Source: Candidula unifasciata (lineage: Eukaryota > Mollusca > Gastropoda > Stylommatophora > Geomitridae). From it: a stretch of 64,000 nt of DNA. Location of the stretch: contig CAJHNH020000560.1 in assembly GCA_905116865.2 (NCBI GenBank), positions 142,501 to 206,500 of the forward strand. Direction: 5' to 3'. The number at the start of each line of letters is the position of its first letter. The first letter of the stretch is position 1. Made by a program: the position numbers and the translations under genes. The notes under the pieces were generated by a model. The model saw only the letters and a list, made by a program, of their open reading frames with translations. It ran no database searches and was not told the DNA's origin. Positions 42,645 through 52,980 of the stretch are shown in pieces.

Positions 42645-45365
42645 ATCTCAGTGGTTCCAGAAGTTAGTACTTGTAATAAGTTCTTCTGGTTCTAAAGAGA
42701 GAGGATTATATTTACTCTGCCCTTTACCCTAATATTACTTTAACCCAAAACTGATTTAAATGTTTCCAGTCCTTCTCCGAGACAAAGCCACTGCGCTTTG
42801 TTTAAAATGACATAACACTACGTAATACAGCCCGCTGGTTCAGGATAGGGATGTTATGTTTGATTTTCATGCCAGTGTCAGAATGTTATCTCCTGACTAG
42901 ATCAGGGGAATTGAGTGGACTCTAGACATTGTGGCGACGAGAGGTTTAAGTAACACGTCAGTGTAATTCTCAAGAGAACAGGTGTTTGGCAATTACGAAT
43001 GTTTGATCTGGGTCAAGTAGTAAACACAATGGCTTCACGGACCGTTTTCACACCGGCTAGTTAGATTTGTTGTAAACTAGATTGGGTCACTTAAGACTGT
43101 TTGCTCTAGGGATGTCAGTCCAGAATTGAGTGACAGGCCACTTGTTAGCCAATTTGATCTCATAGTTACCTCAGAGGCGTGGCTTAAGTCATCGTCTTGA
43201 GGGTTGGGTAGAACCGAGGAAAGGGAGGAGATTAATTTGGACAATAGATTGATACTTATACTTCGAGCCTGTGGAATTCCCGTCATTAATCGCAGCCTGC
43301 CGGCAAACAATCACAGGTCGACGTAAAGGTATTTTACGGTCGCATTCTGGTTTGGCGATAGATGGAAAGTTCCCAGGTGAATATTAATTTATCGTGTATA
43401 CTTAGGTTAGGGAGTTAAGCTTAGTCTATACTACCTTTTCCTAATTTGTCTGCACATTCTGCTTGAAATAGTTCTTTGTGAGTATTCAGTATCTCAAGTT
43501 AGGGAACTGCTAAACTATTCCTATTTCTTGTATGATTGTGTCACATGTTTTTCAGTGTATGTTTCCATGTGTATAAAATAAGATGTGAACCATGACATTT
43601 GCTATAATGAAATGTAATTATATTGTTTCCACCATCTACCAAAATATGAGTTTGGACTGTGGGAAATCATGCCCATATGTGCAGGGATGCTGCTACGTTT
43701 TGTGTGCCCACCATGTGCTCACTTAATGTGTTCACCTAAACAGGGGATTTATAACCCCAGGGGAAGAATGATGGGTTTGCAGTATTTACTGTCACTGAAA
43801 GATAATATTCAGGACAGCATGCACAGATAAAATGGTTGGAGTTTCAGCACATAACCTGCCCCACGTGTTGATGGAAAACCAATGATTGGAAGTCTGAGTG
43901 AAGACGGACAACAGACTTAGAAAGTCAACTATCATGACATAGCATGAGAGAGGAAGGCAGGATATGTGACGTCCATGTAAGACTAAAGACCTTCAGACTA
44001 GACTGGAGAGAATGTGGAATATGATGAGTGATGGGATATATTTTATTCTTATATGTTATATTAATTGATACATGTATTCTTAGTGTAAGTCAAGATACTA
44101 CACGTATGTGTTTGTTTCCATGATTACAGCGCCCATGTGACGATCAGTCCATGAAAGAGACTACATTGTGTTAGACTCGGCCAGCTGGGAACGAGGTGGG
44201 GGCGAGGAGGAGAAACAAGCAGGGAAGAAGCTGGAAGAGGAGGAAGAGCTTGACAGTGCTCACGACTGTCAGAGGTTCTATGAAACACAAGTTATGTTCA
44301 TAAATTGTTCATACTTTATCACCTTCATCACACCACTCTAATCCCAGGTGCTGTTCTCGCGCTGAAACAACCCATTACTATCATAACTTTAGCTAGTCAC
44401 TGTTTGTGTAAACACAACAAACTGGGTATGTCAATTAACTGATTGTTAGAAAATAAAGCTGTATGTCAAGTTTTATACTACATCGTTTGTTAAATTCCAA
44501 GTGTATTCAATCTTACCTGTTTTCTAAACTGATAGATAGAAGTGCATTTGGTGGGGGCTCAAATAATATGATAATAATTCTTTAATTATTAATAATAACA
44601 CCGGGAGAAGGTAGATGACGGAGGAATCATTTGCCCTGTCTAATAATTCATTAAGTATAATGCTATAGACATCTAAAATTCCTTTTCTTCTCTTGTGGGT
44701 ACCAAGTTCAGCTAATGTTAATGTACTTAACGAGCCAATATGGCTGTTTTCTTGGATATCCATTACTTTGTCTGAGAGCAACATAGCTCAGATTTTAGTT
44801 CGGTTTATCTGGTGGAGGGAATGTGTTGAGAGGAACATCCCTACTCAACATTATAAACATTTTAAACCACCCGTCACGTTACAGGCTGACCGTCGGTAGT
44901 GATAGCGGATCCAGCCAACCTATCAGCTCTTTCTACAGATAGTATGTATGGAAACCAATCGTAGATATCTTTCATGGATACTATAGACGTAGAAAAGTAG
45001 ACTTATTACAGATGGCTTTAAATACTTAGATGGCATGCAGTGATTGTATCACTGCGTGATCTGGTTTATGATTAAAAATATAACGCAACTATGATTTGTT
45101 CCTCTAAACGTTTCTGTTAATATACTGGATTGTTAAAACATTAAATTTAACCACCGGTATTTCAGATGTTGTGACGTCCACATAATAAAAGTCGTCATAG
45201 GGTTACCACTATTGATGTCGCCTCCCAGGCTTGCAGTCATGAGTTCTCTGTGACAATGAGAGTCTCGTGACCACGTGATTGAGTACGCACCCAGCTTCGT
45301 AAAAACTGGTGCCTCCCATTAGGCAGGTGATTATATATTATGTTTGTATCCTGTGTCTATTATCT
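42645..45365. other. No gene called; 2.7 kb unique-looking DNA
   Basis: This is the longest stretch with neither repeats nor recognised frames. A - strand frame at 44524-44784 includes SHIGSLSTLTLAELGTHKRR, and a donor-like CAG|GTAAGA stands at about 44513-44518 (-), but the frames do not connect. An AATAAA lies near 44452 (+). It may be intron of the METTL27-like gene. Confidence 0.4.
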
Positions 45366-45369
45366 TGTA

Positions 45370-45925
45370 TCCCACAGATTGACGAATACAAGAACAGTGC
45401 CAGTTGTGGATTGATAACATTGACGGGTGCATATTTTAATTGCACAGCTTTTAATAGTGTTTCATCAGGTGCATCATACTTAATTTACATCAATGTAATA
45501 GTGTGGCGAGAGTTGAAAAGCAACGGTAGCTCTAGATTAGCAAAAATTATGTCAATTTTCAACAGATGTCTTAGAAGAATACCAAATATCCATTGGATAG
45601 ATTTCAAATCCCATACTAAAAAAAAAAAAAAAAAAGAGACCAAGCAACACAATGTATCCAGTTGTATACGACAGCACCGCTGAAACTACATCGGCCATGC
45701 ACTCAGAATGAGTAAGACCAGACTCTCATAACATGCCCTCATATGGACACCGGAAAGGAAAGGAAAAGAAAACGGCGAAGACCAAGAGAGATCCTGCGTA
45801 GAACCATCATCAGGAAATGCTCTACCATGGGCCTAATGAACATCCAGGACCTAAAGCAGGTGGCAATGAACCGCCAGACATGGATCTTTGACCTCTGCCC
45901 TAGGCTCAAGAGGAAAGATTAACTA
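45370..45925 (+). pseudogene. LINE C-terminal region
   Basis: IMSIFNRCLRRIPNIHWIDF, then after an A-run NYIGHALRMSK, RRRPRETLRRTII and NIQDLKQVAMNRQTWIFDLC, ending RLKRKD and a stop. This has the order of RTE-like ORF2 C-termini. Several frameshifts are present. Confidence 0.75.
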
Positions 45926-46029
45926 CTATCAGTGAAGCACACAAATAATACTGAACACTGAAATAAATAGATCACGTATGTCCCTTGCCCCATTTTACAT
46001 ATTACATAACGGAAGTATTAGAGGTTTAA

Positions 46030-46335
46030 GGTTTTAACAACAGATCAACATCATGGCACAAGGGTAGTAATCCATAACTGCTCCGGTGTACCTCTAACTC
46101 AAGCCTGAGTCCAAAGAATCTCAGCGCAGTGCACGAACTCTGTAGCACCGTTAGGCTACTCTTCTAGATTTCTAACTGCCAATACACACAGACGCCGGAT
46201 CTCACTACCCAGAGACAAGGGGAAACTACTAGAAGTCTTTTTACGTGAAAAAATCCCAGCCTTCACCGGGGCTTGAACCCGGGACCTCCAGCACTCGATA
46301 CAGACGCTATGCCCTGAGACCACTCAGCCCCCACT
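46030..46335 (-). mobile_element. tRNA-derived SINE, family D, nearly complete
   Basis: The - strand begins GGGGGCTGAGTGGTCTCAGG and has a B box GGTCCCGGGTTCAAGCCCCG about 55 bp on, implying a Leu/Ser-type tRNA with a long variable arm. The body (GTAGTGAGATCCGGCGTC..., AGAGTTCGTGCACTG, GAGTTAGAGGTACACC) matches 14075. The long body and the absence of a CCA-adjacent end argue against a real tRNA gene. Confidence 0.75.
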
Positions 46336-46339
46336 GAAG

Positions 46340-46828
46340 TATTAGCTGAAACCCGTAGTCTGTTTGTTTACACAATGTAGGATTGTCCATTGTTATTCCT
46401 ACTGATTCCCTATACCTGTTAAAAACCCAGACGATACAATCCTAGTCAACAGCAAACATCTGAATACAATATTACTGGTTGCAAAGAGGGGGGAGGGGGG
46501 AACCACTGCTTTGAATGGTTTAATCTCATTTGCAGAATCTACATTCATTTAAAGCCGACTGAAATGTGGAATCGAGTTTAAAAGCAATGCTTCTGTGTTA
46601 TGCACTGAGCGACAAAGGATAAATGTGTTCAAGCTTTCATTCACGTCCTATACGGTGTGATAAGATTTATTGAAGATTGTTCAAATGTTGTGGATTATAT
46701 GTCCTACCTACCAAACTGCTGCCCAGAAGAAGATAATAGCGTTTATTATAAACGTATTAAAACCTAAACTAAATTCTCTGAAAAGGTGATGAGAAGGAGA
46801 AAACTGGAATACATCGTGATAGTAGCTC
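46340..46828. other. No gene seen; small LINE scrap at its end
   Basis: AAAAGGTGATGAGAAGGAGA at 46783 gives VMRRRKLEYI, a LINE motif also present at 54600 (-). Otherwise nothing. Confidence 0.4.
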
Positions 46829-46830
46829 AC

Positions 46831-47002
46831 CTGGTTTGCATAGCCTAATTAGTTCAGAGAGACCTTCAAGAGGAATACGCTGGCCCAAAATCTCTTGCAT
46901 CCACACCACAATGTCATACATACCTGCAACATGAATTAAGGACTGACCTAGTAAATAATTATACGCATAAGCACGACTATCACAAATGTTCTCTAAAATG
47001 TT
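46831..47002 (-). CDS. METTL27-like methyltransferase exon (MLE to KPG region)
   Basis: On the - strand the frame reads NILENICDSRAYAYNYLLGQ, SLIHVAGMYDIVVWMQEILG, QRIPLEGLSELIRLCKP and one G, then a strong donor CAG|GTGAGC. The pattern ILE-8-Y, LGQ, (Y/F)D(I/A)V, G-x-IP, (S/P)ELxR, KPGG is that of METTL27 (WBSCR27), a Class I SAM-dependent methyltransferase. The right boundary is uncertain: a CTACAG acceptor would end the exon at 47002, while a TTTTAG acceptor would end it at 46992. An in-frame TGA lies just beyond. The exon end (phase 1) fits the start of the 39942 exon. The substrate of METTL27 is not established, so none is given. Confidence 0.65.
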
Positions 47003-47009
47003 CTGTAGC

Positions 47010-47250
47010 TTAGTGAATGCATTTCACAATTTCATGATCCTCAACATATTAGGGTTAGATTTTCACAGCCGATGGTGTATGTTTTTTTTTAAAAGTTGCT
47101 TGTGGGCAGTGGTACGAGAGCATCACCGCAGTAGTGATTAGGACCTTACCATGTAATATTCACAAAGAATACTATTACACAAAATTTACTTAGATGCGAA
47201 AGCTTTAGAAATGGAGATCATCACGGGCCAGAGGACCGATGACCTAACAA
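47010..47250. other. No further exon found
   Basis: The next upstream exon of the METTL27-like gene (expected to carry the Gly-x-Asp-x-Ser motif) was sought here and up to 52585 and was not seen. Confidence 0.4.
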
Positions 47251-47254
47251 ATAA

Positions 47255-47510
47255 AAATTCTTCCTCTTCTTCTTTTGGGAGTGGCTGTGACTTTAGCGGC
47301 TAGACACCCGCCGATGGATCGGAAGGTCGTGGGTTCGCGTCCTGAAGGAGCTGGCTTTTTTTTTTTTTTTTTTGAACTTGACTCCCAACTCGACCAAGCC
47401 TTGAGTGGGTACCAGATGCAGTCTTGTGAAGTAAAGGCAGTGGGCAATGTTGTCTCTAGTATGAACTTCACTGTCTTTTGTAACTCACTTAGCGGCCCGT
47501 AAAGTTTAGC
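47255..47510 (+). mobile_element. SINE family B, tRNA-headed copy
   Basis: Head TGTGACTTTAGCGGCTAGAC ... GATCGGAAGGTCGTGGGTTC, a T-run, then GACTCCCAACTCGACCAAGC and CTTGAGTGGGTACCAGATGC. These match the reverse complement of B copies at 53640 and 55923. Confidence 0.75.
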
Positions 47511-47579
47511 TTCCCCCAGTGTCTCTCTAGGCCAGAAGTTTTACCTGGAAATGTTGTATTTGAGACTGTCTTATAGAAC

Positions 47580-47850
47580 GTCTTCTACTTCTTCTTCGCG
47601 TTCACCAGCTGTAAACTCCGGCGGAAAGTTTTGGTTGTTCAGCCACCTCTGGACTTTGGACTTATTCCAAACCCCGAGTGTTGCGTGCACATCCGCTTTA
47701 CAGATCTGACTTATTTATATGCAGACCGTTGGTTCATTGCCTCTTAGGCAGATGCATCTCCGACTTCAAAGGAAACCCTCATTAGGTGGACTGACGACGT
47801 GCCTGCTGTGGGTCTGTTGTATTCCACACAAGGAGACCCAAGAACCCAGA
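47580..47850 (-). mobile_element. Family F copy 9
   Basis: CTTCTTCTTCGCGTTCACCA, GGCGGAAAGTTTTGGTTGTT, CCGAGTGTTGCGTGCACATC and CAGATCTGACTTATTTATAT are present. The SalI-core region is diverged. Confidence 0.8.
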
Positions 47851-48054
47851 GAAGAAATAAAATATCTAAAAATAAGGTGCCGATACTCAAAACAAAGTGT
47901 CTCCTACAGTGGCGCCACAAAAACTGATCTTTTAAAAAGGTGTCTGTACTGCGTACCGTTGCGTATAGTCAGAAAAGTACCTTTTACATATATAATAAAG
48001 GTAACGTGTATTATTATGAAAATATCAGCGTTATTCACAATATCAAATTTTGAA

Positions 48055-48150
<96 letters not shown>

Positions 48151-48157
48151 GCTTGTG

Positions 48158-48197
<40 letters not shown>

Positions 48198-48200
48198 ACT
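48055..48200. repeat. (TA)n then (TG)n tract
   Basis: About 92 bp of TA, then about 38 bp of TG. All frames through it are artefacts. Confidence 0.97.
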
Positions 48201-48236
48201 CTCTATTTTCACCCCTCAAAGGTGAGTAAAGATTCG

Positions 48237-48420
48237 ACATCATGGCATTTGGGACATCCTTACAGGCACTCCATACCCAGCTTCAGCAGCAAGCACAGAG
48301 TTCCCATTCCGATGGTAGCCCTAATAGTCTGACTGCATGTCATCTCCCCTTTCCGTTGAACGTGGACCACACCCCAGAGTCAGTCCTTGAACTTTGTGTG
48401 CCTCTGCACTTTTCACTCGC
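48237..48420 (-). pseudogene. RNase H element (family beta) 3' scrap
   Basis: The - strand GCTACCATCGGAATGGGAAC then TCTGTGCTTGCTGCTGAAG parallels 'GGTACCATCAGTACTGGAAC...GCTGACTGCTGA' of the copy at 30200. Confidence 0.5.
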
Positions 48421-48689
48421 TCCATAAGGGCAACATCTATCTGGTTATGAATTCATTTACGAAAATGTGGCACAGAATCAGCTAGTCTGTCTTACTGTTC
48501 GTTTCCTGTCACACCTGCTTTCCCTGGATAAAAACCCGGGGCCGACGATGCAGTACGTGCCACTCTGCACGCAGCATACATCCCTCTACATTTCTCAGCC
48601 CGCTGCATGAGTCACATACAGTCATCATATAACCTCCGCGTTTCTCTCCCACCGTGCGGCAATGTTATAGGAGCCACTTTAAGTCAATG

Positions 48690-48985
48690 TAGGCGGCGTC
48701 CGTGGTTTAGACGTTGGGAGTCCGACTCGTAATCCAGCGTACCGCGATCGAAACCCACTGCTGGCTGCGTGGATTTTTATCATGGTTCAGGGCGTCGCAG
48801 GTCGACCCAGCTTAAAATGGGTACCAGGATGGCTGTGCTGGGGAAGTGAAGACGGTCGGCGTTTATCTGGCCACATTACCCACGCAGTGCCGATTGGTCT
48901 GTAAAAATATGGGACGCTCTTCCCATTTACCCGATGCGCCTAAGGCGTGAAAAGGGATCTTTACTTTATTTACTTTAGTCAATAG
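48690..48985 (+). mobile_element. tRNA-derived SINE, family B, full-length
   Basis: Head GTCCGTGGTTTAGACGTTGG (A-box region) and CGATCGAAACCC (B box), then GGTCGACCCAGCTTAAAATG, GGTACCAGGATGG, CAGTGCCGATTGGTCTGTAA and AAGGCGTGAAAAGGGATC with an ACTTT-type end. AGTCAAT flanks both sides, a weak target duplication. Confidence 0.8.
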
Positions 48986-49061
48986 TAAGCCGGAAGACAC
49001 AGTATTTAAATTAAATAGTTTTTAGATAGACACTTTCCGCTTTCCTCGTTTCTAGAGATAC

Positions 49062-49263
49062 AGGTAGAGCAGTGATTCTCAACCTTTCTAAAACCGCGAC
49101 CGTTTAATACAGTTCCTCATGCTGTGGTGATCGCGAACTATAACATTATTCTCGTTGCTACTTCATAAATTTAGGGAACATGAGTTTTAGGCGACCCCTA
49201 TGAAAGGGTCGTTGCACCCACGAAAGGGTCGCCACCCACAGGTTGAGAACCGCTTATGTAGAG
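49062..49263 (+). mobile_element. SPIN-like hAT MITE with 8-bp TSD
   Basis: Terminal inverted repeats CAGTGATTCTCAACCT (49070) and AGGTTGAGAACCGCTT (ending 49255) agree at 13 of 16 positions. The flanking 8-mers AGGTAGAG / ATGTAGAG differ at one base; 8-bp duplications are the hAT hallmark. The interior TTTAATACAGTTCCTCATGC, 'GTTGCTACTTCATAA' and 'GAAAGGGTCGTTGCACCC' is what I remember of the non-autonomous SPIN family. At 186 bp it is far too short to encode a transposase. Confidence 0.8.
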
Positions 49264-49501
49264 TATAAGATATTTTACAGTTCAATCCATACCATCAGGT
49301 ATAGCCACGCAAGCGGCACTAAAACAACACTTGTAAACTTTGTCGTAAAGGCAGCATCTTGTAGCATCAGTTACAGCGTTGTTCGACGGTTCAACGACAT
49401 CAATGAGATAAAATCCTTTATTCACCATCTGAAAAAGGCAGTGGGGTGCAATAATGACAGAGATATGAAAGTGTACAGTTTATTATTTGAGTTTCCCATT
49501 C

Positions 49502-49740
49502 TAAATACCTCGGCATCTGTGGCTTAGGCGTTGCTAACGCGCTTCGTAATGCCGGGGTGCCGGGTTCGATTCCAGCTGCGGACCTTGCGCCTTGCGTTGG
49601 TTTCGTTACAGTGGTATCGAGAAGCCGACCGTTCAGTAGCAGTGGCAAACTACTGGACGCAAATTTGCCTAGAAAAACCACAACAGCCAAAAAAAAAAAA
49701 AAAAAATGCTGTGGCTGGTTCTCAACTATTTTAAATACCT
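49502..49740 (+). mobile_element. tRNA-derived SINE, family A, with 9-bp TSD
   Basis: TAAATACCT lies at 49502-49510 and 49732-49740. The head is CTGTGGCTTAGGCGTTGCTA (A box) and GGTTCGATTCC (B box). The body is CAGTGGTATCGAGAAGCCGA, CAAACTACTGGACGCAAATT and TGCCTAGAAAAACCACAACA, then an A-run and TGCTGTGGCTGGTT. Confidence 0.9.
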
Positions 49741-49744
49741 TATG

Positions 49745-50145
49745 AATATAAAGCATGGCTAACGAACATATTGCATCCCGAAGAAGAGGAGCGCACACGG
49801 TACCGCTTCTTGTGTCTTAATGACATGCAAACTGCAAATGCTTTTCCGCATTCATCATTATTATCGTCATCGTTATCATCATCATCATAACCAACACCAC
49901 ATCACCACCATCATCATCATTGTCATCATCATTATGTATCAGGTCCTTTTCCGAACATCTTGGCCAACTTTCCAGCCTCTTACATTTTATACCCACGCCT
50001 TTGTCTTTCCTGAAATTGTGTGCACACGTAAAAACAGCTGTAACCAGGTGCAACTACAATTTTTAGGTCTGTTTATTGACTGTCGCTAATCTCTGTGTGT
50101 GTTTTAGGTTTCCATTTTGAAGAAAGAAAAAAAGTGTTTCGTCTG
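49745..50145. other. No gene seen; degenerate (ATC)n
   Basis: An ATC/ACC-type repeat lies at 49852-49935. No coding region. Confidence 0.5.
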
Positions 50146-50149
50146 CCAA

Positions 50150-50360
50150 TCACCCCCCCCCCCGCCCCTCCCCCACCAACATGTGTGAGAGACGACTAAT
50201 TAGGGACGTTTCCTTCGAAGTCAGAGTGTCTCTGCCTGAGAGGTAAGAAACTAACAGTTTGCAAGAAATAAGCTAGATCTATAAAACGAATGTACACGCA
50301 AAACTCAAGTTTTGAAATGAGACCAAAGTCCAGAAGTGGACGAACAACCAGATTTGGAGC
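50150..50360 (+). mobile_element. Family F copy 10
   Basis: A C-run, then GACTAATTAGGGACGTTTCC, TCTCTGCCTGAGAGGTAAGA, ACCAAAGTCCAGAAGTGGAC and CAACCAGATTTGGAG. Confidence 0.78.
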
Positions 50361-50407
50361 ACGAGGAATTAAGGCAGCATTACTTGCCAAACTATTTGTG
50401 AAGGCAT

Positions 50408-50409
50408 GA

Positions 50410-50490
<81 letters not shown>
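50408..50490. repeat. (TTA)n microsatellite
   Basis: About 27 ATT units. Confidence 0.97.
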
Positions 50491-50519
50491 TTTACATGTT
50501 TGCCCTCGACAAAAGAAAC

Positions 50520-50592
50520 GTGCATAGCCTTACCGAGGATTCAAACCTGGACTTCCCCATGAGAGCCCTGTTGTAACCACTGAAACAGTCGT
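50520..50592 (-). mobile_element. SINE family E head fragment
   Basis: The - strand reads AGTGGTTACAACAGGGCTCT then CCAGGTTTGAATCCTCGG, the same head as the copy at 9818. Confidence 0.6.
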
Positions 50593-50599
50593 AGCATTT

Positions 50600-51125
50600 C
50601 TTAAACAACTTTTTGCTTCAACAATATTGTTTTTGCTGACACAATTAATGTTATATCTTTTTCAAAATATTTGAATGTACGGTCACTAATTACATATCAT
50701 ATAGTATGGAATATCGTGTATGGCAACAGGAAGAATTATGCACAATTTAAAATATTCCCTAAACATTTATTTAGAATTACCCACCACCTGTCCAAATAAA
50801 GCATGTAAGGATGAAATGAGACGCAAGTTTTGGATTGTTAAATAGTAAGCAGGATAATATACTGGTCTCTGTGCGCTTTTTATATACAGTAATTAGAGGC
50901 GTGCTATATTTCTAGTGAAAATTAACCGAACCATTGTCTTGAATGGTGTGATGTGGGAGAAAATGAGAGATACAATTAAAAAATACAAACGCCAAGTTAA
51001 ATTAGGCAGAAGTTTAACCCGATTGCTCTGCAGATCAGGCTGAAAACTCTGGCTAGGGGTTCTAGGCTAGAGTGAAGGGAAAGGGCGCCGCAAAGCAAAA
51101 CTATGCTTATATTACTTACAGTAAA
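50600..51125. other. No gene seen
   Basis: AT-rich unique sequence, probably intronic to the METTL27-like gene. Confidence 0.4.
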
Positions 51126-51129
51126 AATT

Positions 51130-51397
51130 AAAGTCGGGAGATGGGAACCAGCGTCATTGCAGAGGTTATAAACCATAAGTGCTATGTCACCAATACGGAC
51201 AGCTGATAAGAAACTGCCCGCCTGTGTCGCCGTCGGCTAAAGCGACGTTCCTCCATTCACCACAGAGTGTTAACTCTGGTACCCATTACCTAGAGGTCGG
51301 GTGAACTCCAACAACCGTTTGCTTTCGAACACCGGCCTTGTGCTGTGGCAGCTGGATTTGAAAGCGAGTCTCCTATCGACTGCGCTAACGCGGCCCG
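51130..51397 (-). mobile_element. tRNA-derived SINE, family C
   Basis: The - strand reads GGGCCGCGTTAGCGCAGTCG and, 25 bp on, a B-box-like TTTCAAATCC. The body includes GGTACCAGAGTTAACACTCT, GGAGGAACGTCGCTTTAGCC and CAGCTGTCCGTATTGGTGAC. It pairs with the complete copy at 52099. Confidence 0.8.
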
Positions 51398-51478
51398 AAA
51401 ATGTCCCTCCTCGCCAGGAACCGAACCCAGGACCTTCCAATCCGCGGGCAAGCGTCTAGCCGATACAGTTTCAAGCAT
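51398..51478 (-). mobile_element. SINE family B-type head fragment
   Basis: The - strand TCGGCTAGACGCTTGCCCGC then GGATTGGAAGGTCCTGGGTT matches the tRNA-like head at 47270. It is joined to the SINE C head, suggesting nested or serial insertion. Confidence 0.6.
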
Positions 51479-51479
51479 G

Positions 51480-51875
51480 ATGATAGAAGTGTTGGCTATC
51501 ACTGCAGCTCTGTGGTGGATGTTGAAAACAGACTTAACTCTTTGAGTCTCAAACAATTCATAATGTGTGAATCACTCTATTTGCTGATTACCTTCCCTAG
51601 CTTAATATGTTCTCTTTTTTTTTTTTTTTTTTGGTTAGAACACATTAAAGAAATCTGGTTTGGTAAATGTTCACTACTGTTGTTATATTACTGTTTTGAA
51701 AGTAATACATTGCTGAATGTTAATCACGGATATTTTTTCACTGGCACCCCCCCCCCCCCCCCCATTCCCCCCCCCCCCCCGAAACCTTCTTCCCGTACAA
51801 AAAGATTAAAAAGATCTTAGTATGTAATTCTCAGTCGGTATTGGGGAGGATACAAATAAAGACATGTGTCATAAG
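51480..51875. other. No gene seen; T-run and C-runs
   Basis: A T-run lies at 51614-51632 and poly-C tracts at 51747-51780. Confidence 0.5.
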
Positions 51876-51877
51876 TG

Positions 51878-52085
51878 GGTATCAAGCATCGCCCCGGTGG
51901 GCATTACAAGAACTCTCCTGGATATACTTCCGGGATATGCAGGAGTGTGGGTCAATAAACGTGCTGATTTTTGGCCACAAAGGCAACAACGGCAGCAACA
52001 CTCATTGGAGAAATAAGAAGCTACAGGAGGTCATGGAAGATATATTAGATGAAAGGACGTTACAGGGAGAATACGCTTTGTTCAT
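51878..52085 (+). pseudogene. RNase H element fragment
   Basis: One frame gives LDILPGYAGVWVNKRADF, a degraded PGHAGVxGNERAD motif, with frameshifted continuation. Only the last RNase H motif and some downstream sequence remain. Confidence 0.55.
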
Positions 52086-52087
52086 AA

Positions 52088-52407
52088 CCAGTGTGCTAAA
52101 GGTAAAGGTGAAGTCAGGAGATGTGGACCAGCGTCTTTGCACACGGTTATAAACCATAAGTGCTCTGCCACCAGTACGAACAGCTGATAAGAAATGTCCG
52201 CCTGTGTCGCCGTTAGCACGTAACTCTGTAGCTACAGCGACGTTCCTCCATTTACCCCAGAGTGTTAACTCTGGTACCCATTTCCTAGAGGCTGGGTAAA
52301 CCGCGGGAACCGCCCAGTTTTGAACACCGACCGTGGCTCCAGCGAGTCGCAGCCGGATTACGAAGCGAGCCTCTTATCAACTGCGCTAACGCGGCCCCAG
52401 TGTGCTA
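52088..52407 (-). mobile_element. tRNA-derived SINE, family C, with 11-bp TSD
   Basis: CCAGTGTGCTA lies at 52088-52098 and 52397-52407 around a 298-bp insert. The - strand head GGGGCCGCGTTAGCGCAGTT and B-box-like CGTAATCCGG are followed by the shared C body. It lies in an intron just downstream of a METTL27-like exon. Confidence 0.88.
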
Positions 52408-52585
52408 CTGGATCACTTAGCATCTACACTTTAAAATGAGACGGGTCATCTATGGGCACACATTTTAATATTATAATGTCGATTTTTAACCCAGTAATAC
52501 GCAAGTCAGTTCTCGGGATTTTAAAAGTAGATAAACAGATTAGGGCATGTGCAAGCGTGTGCTCTAATGAAACTAACAGACTGAC

Positions 52586-52714
52586 CTCTTCTGCCAACCG
52601 TCCAGTTCCCATTCCGATGTGAAGAATGAGAAGCCTGTTTCTAGACTCGGGGAAAAGGTCGCACAGAAAAGCTACTGCTGTCTCCTGCACGGGGTCAGGA
52701 CGTACCTCAGACCT
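52586..52714 (-). CDS. METTL27-like methyltransferase exon with SAM-binding motif I
   Basis: On the - strand, a 129-nt exon with phase 0 at both ends lies between a CAACAG acceptor and a GAG|GTCAGT donor. It encodes RSEVRPDPVQETAVAFLCDL, FPESRNRLLILHIGMGTGRL and AEE. LILHIGMGTGRLAEE fits motif I (LILDxxxGTGxxxxE) of Class I methyltransferases, and the preceding 'RxxPxxxAxxFLxxxxP' helix fits METTL27. The usual acidic residue of motif I is His here (CAC in place of GAC). The upstream exon with the YDxWAxxYD region was not found. About 17 residues are missing between this exon and the one at 46831-47002. Confidence 0.65.
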
Positions 52715-52719
52715 CTGTT

Positions 52720-52978
52720 GGCGACGGTGTTTCATAAAATAAAAACACGTAAATATACATCAACTATGTAAACATTTTAAAATTTCGGCTACAAGTTGTA
52801 CCACATTAAGTAAGAGTAGAAACATTGATGACTAATCAATCTATATAGGAACGAGACAGGTCAGAGATAATGTTTTGTCTAATCGATGCCAATAGGATTA
52901 CCCTCTGAAGCAGGGAACTATTATGTTTTGAGGAATTATTTTAATTTCGATAGTTTTAAGCAAATATTATTCATCTTA
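52720..52978. other. Intronic, nothing seen
   Basis: AT-rich sequence between the exon and an alpha element copy. Confidence 0.4.
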
Positions 52979-52980
52979 AG

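Noticed and set aside
42860..44470. LTR retrotransposon or provirus in the repeat-poor stretch
   Set aside because: I looked for paired terminal repeats, a primer-binding site and pol motifs and found none.
46250..46335. tRNA gene on the - strand
   Set aside because: The tRNA-like head continues into a conserved 200-bp body shared with 14075, so it is a SINE D copy. The heads at 9830, 48700, 49511 and 61530 were rejected as tRNA genes for the same reason.
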